Shown here: piece after piece, positions 6,561 to 8,077 of the stretch | Layout of the letters: each line of letters starts with the position of its first letter | How positions within the stretch are numbered: position 1 is the first letter of the stretch | NCBI GenBank assembly: GCA_024636425.1 | Contig: JAGXHB010000042.1 | Location: 1 to 8,077, forward strand | Direction: 5' to 3' | From: Roseobacter sp. | GTDB taxonomy: Bacteria > Pseudomonadota > Alphaproteobacteria > Rhodobacterales > Rhodobacteraceae | Length of the DNA stretch: 8,077 nucleotides | Notes under the pieces: generated by a model | The model's input: only the letters and a program-made list of their open reading frames with translations | Databases searched by the model: none | What the model was told of the DNA's origin: nothing | Position numbers and translations under genes: made by a program

Positions 6561-7661
6561 ATGAACCAAGAAACCGATCCAAAGCAGGTCGCCCATGGCA
6601 TGCAACCCGAAGACACGCCCGAACTGCGCGCCCTCTACAAAGGGTTCGAGGCCGAGAACCTGATCCCGCTCTGGACGCAGCTTGGCGATCTGATGCCGGT
6701 CCATCCCAAGCCCAAGGCGGTGCCGCATATCTGGAAATGGTCGCGCATCCTGCCGTTGGCCGAAGCGTCCGGCGATCTGGTGCCCGTGGGCCGCGGCGGT
6801 GAAAGACGTGCGCTTGGGCTGGCCAATCCCGGTCTTGGCGGCAACGCCTATGTCAGCCCGACGCTATGGGCCGCGATCCAGTATCTGGGCCCGAAAGAAA
6901 CCGCCCCCGAGCATCGCCATTCGCAGAACGCCTTTCGGTTCGTCGTCGAAGGCGAAGGCGTCTGGACGGTGGTGAACGGCGATCCGGTACGAATGTCGCG
7001 CGGCGATCTGTTGTTGACGCCGGGATGGAATTTTCACGGCCATCACAATGTGACGGACCAGCCTATGGCGTGGATTGACGGGCTCGATATTCCATTCAGC
7101 CAACACAATGACGTCGGCTTTTTCGAATTCGGCTCTGAACGCGTGACCGACTATGCAACCCCGAACTTCAGTCAGGGCGAACGGTTGTGGGCCAATCCCG
7201 GCCTGCGCCCCCTGTCGCGGCTTGAAGATACGGTCAGCAGCCCGCTTGGGGCCTATCGCTGGGAACACACCGACCGCGCCTTGACCGATCAGTTGCTGCT
7301 GGAGGAGGAAGGCATCCCCGCCACTGTCGAACAGGGGCATGCCGCGATCCGCTATGTGAACCCCACAACCGGCGGCGACGTGATGCCGACGATCCGCTGC
7401 CAGTTCCACCGCCTGCGTGCAGGGGCCACCAGCAAAACCCGGCGCGAGGTCGGCTCTTCGGTGTTTCAGGTGTTCGAGGGCAAGGGGTCGGTCGTGCTGG
7501 ACGGTGTCGAACACCAGCTTGAGATTGGCGACATGTTCGTGGTGCCGTCGTGGATTTCATGGTCCCTGCAGGCCGACACGCAGTTCGATCTCTTCCGCTT
7601 TTCCGACGCGCCGATTATGGAGCGGCTGCACTTTGGGCGCACCATGGTGGTGGAAGAGTGA
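6561..7661 (+). CDS. gtdA: Gentisate 1,2-dioxygenase (double cupin)
   Basis: Fe(II)-dependent ring cleavage of gentisate to maleylpyruvate, in the cytosol. The 366-residue protein is bicupin and of normal family length. Cupin 1 spans about residues 110-165 with EHRHSQNAFRFVVEGEG (117-133), giving iron ligands H118 and H120, and TPGWNFHGHH (153-162), giving the third ligand H159. The second cupin spans about 275-345 (MPTIRCQFHRL, then SSVFQVFEGKGSVVLDG and a PSWISWSLQA end) and lacks the His pair, as usual in gentisate dioxygenases. ATG 6561 has a GGGAGA Shine-Dalgarno (6548-6553) and starts 24 bases after the fusion gene, so the genes are probably co-transcribed. The family also contains salicylate 1,2-dioxygenase and 1-hydroxy-2-naphthoate dioxygenase, and a 5-hydroxyanthranilate-type substrate is conceivable. 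The neighbouring hydroxylase and isomerase make gentisate the best call. Confidence 0.92.
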   Translation: MNQETDPKQVAHGMQPEDTPELRALYKGFEAENLIPLWTQLGDLMPVHPKPKAVPHIWKWSRILPLAEASGDLVPVGRGGERRALGLANPGLGGNAYVSPTLWAAIQYLGPKETAPEHRHSQNAFRFVVEGEGVWTVVNGDPVRMSRGDLLLTPGWNFHGHHNVTDQPMAWIDGLDIPFSQHNDVGFFEFGSERVTDYATPNFSQGERLWANPGLRPLSRLEDTVSSPLGAYRWEHTDRALTDQLLLEEEGIPATVEQGHAAIRYVNPTTGGDVMPTIRCQFHRLRAGATSKTRREVGSSVFQVFEGKGSVVLDGVEHQLEIGDMFVVPSWISWSLQADTQFDLFRFSDAPIMERLHFGRTMVVEE

Positions 7662-8077
7662 CCGATGACGCCCGCGCCGCACTGGTCGCCCGTCAGGGGA
7701 AAGGGGCGCGGTATGATGCGGCGGCTGCCCCCGCCGAGGATCTGCACAAGGCGCGTTTGGGCACCGCCTATTTTGCGCGGCTGCTGAACGGGTTGTCCGA
7801 TGCTGATCTGGATGCCCCTGCAATACGCGACGGCTGGACGCGCCGCATGGTGATTGCCGAAACCGGATACCACGCGCGGCGCATGGGGCTATTCATCGCG
7901 GCGGCGCGCGCAGGCGACATCCCCGCTGATCCCATTGACCCCGAGGCGGTGGAGATCGCTCAAGGTGCCACTCTGCCCCCGCGTGCCTTGCGGCATCTGA
8001 TCGAACACGCAGCCGTGCATCTGAATGTCGAATGGCGCGACTTGACGGATGCGGATTGGCGCGGGACTTTGAACGGG
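7658..8077 (+). CDS. Maleylpyruvate isomerase of the DinB/MDMPI type, N-terminal 140 residues (runs off right edge)
   Basis: Predicted to isomerise maleylpyruvate to fumarylpyruvate, the step after gentisate ring cleavage. The frame opens with GTG at 7658-7660, overlapping the dioxygenase stop as GTGA, and stays open for 140 codons to the window edge. The first residues (TDDARAALVARQG) lead into a four-helix-bundle DinB-like domain: HKARLGTAYFARLL (30-43), DGWTRRMVIAETGYHARR (58-75) and HLIEHAAVHLNVEW (113-126). The likely metal ligands are H72, H117 and H121, the usual DinB triad. In the Corynebacterium mycothiol-dependent enzyme the second ligand is Glu, so this may be a variant site. Alphaproteobacteria are not known to make mycothiol, so the thiol cofactor (glutathione or none) is open. 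Operon position supports the function strongly. The C-terminus is outside the window. Confidence 0.75.
   Translation, partial: MTDDARAALVARQGKGARYDAAAAPAEDLHKARLGTAYFARLLNGLSDADLDAPAIRDGWTRRMVIAETGYHARRMGLFIAAARAGDIPADPIDPEAVEIAQGATLPPRALRHLIEHAAVHLNVEWRDLTDADWRGTLNG

Overview
The window looks like chromosomal DNA from an alphaproteobacterium, most likely of the Roseobacter/Rhodobacterales group. This rests on high GC, tight ATGA and GTGA gene overlaps, the Entner-Doudoroff gene edd, a BadF-type amino-sugar kinase next to nagA, and CoA-dependent aromatic catabolism under an IclR regulator. The taxonomy is inferred from gene style, not from a marker gene. There are no RNA genes, insertion sequences, CRISPR arrays or prophage signs.

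Left part (1-2930), sugar catabolism. The 5' part of edd (6-phosphogluconate dehydratase) runs leftwards off the edge. Its upstream region carries a well-formed promoter, a perfect-armed ATGTTA-N4-TAACAT operator of the kind bound by the E. coli LacI-family gluconate repressor GntR, and an inverted repeat in the predicted leader. Divergent from edd is a two-gene, translationally coupled unit: an N-acetylglucosamine-kinase-like BadF/BadG ATPase and nagA (GlcNAc-6-phosphate deacetylase). Together these would convert GlcNAc to glucosamine-6-phosphate. No deaminase or transporter is in view.

Right part (2908-8077), aromatic catabolism. An IclR-family regulator, whose 3' end overlaps nagA tail to tail, is divergent from an apparent three-gene operon. 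The first gene encodes a 907-residue fusion: an N-terminal FAD monooxygenase of the salicylyl-CoA 5-hydroxylase / 2-aminobenzoyl-CoA monooxygenase type, joined to a complete C-terminal benzoate-CoA-ligase-type enzyme. It is followed by a gentisate 1,2-dioxygenase-type double cupin and, overlapping by GTGA, the 5' part of a DinB/MDMPI-type maleylpyruvate isomerase. The proposed route is salicylate (or a related 2-substituted benzoate) -> aryl-CoA -> 5-hydroxyaryl-CoA -> gentisate -> maleylpyruvate -> fumarylpyruvate, with activation and hydroxylation on one polypeptide. A thioesterase for gentisyl-CoA is not visible here. The gap between the IclR gene and the operon holds a pseudo-palindrome almost exactly midway between the two starts, a good candidate operator.

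The most notable item is the ligase/hydroxylase fusion; the GntR-like control of edd and the isomerase's metal site come next.
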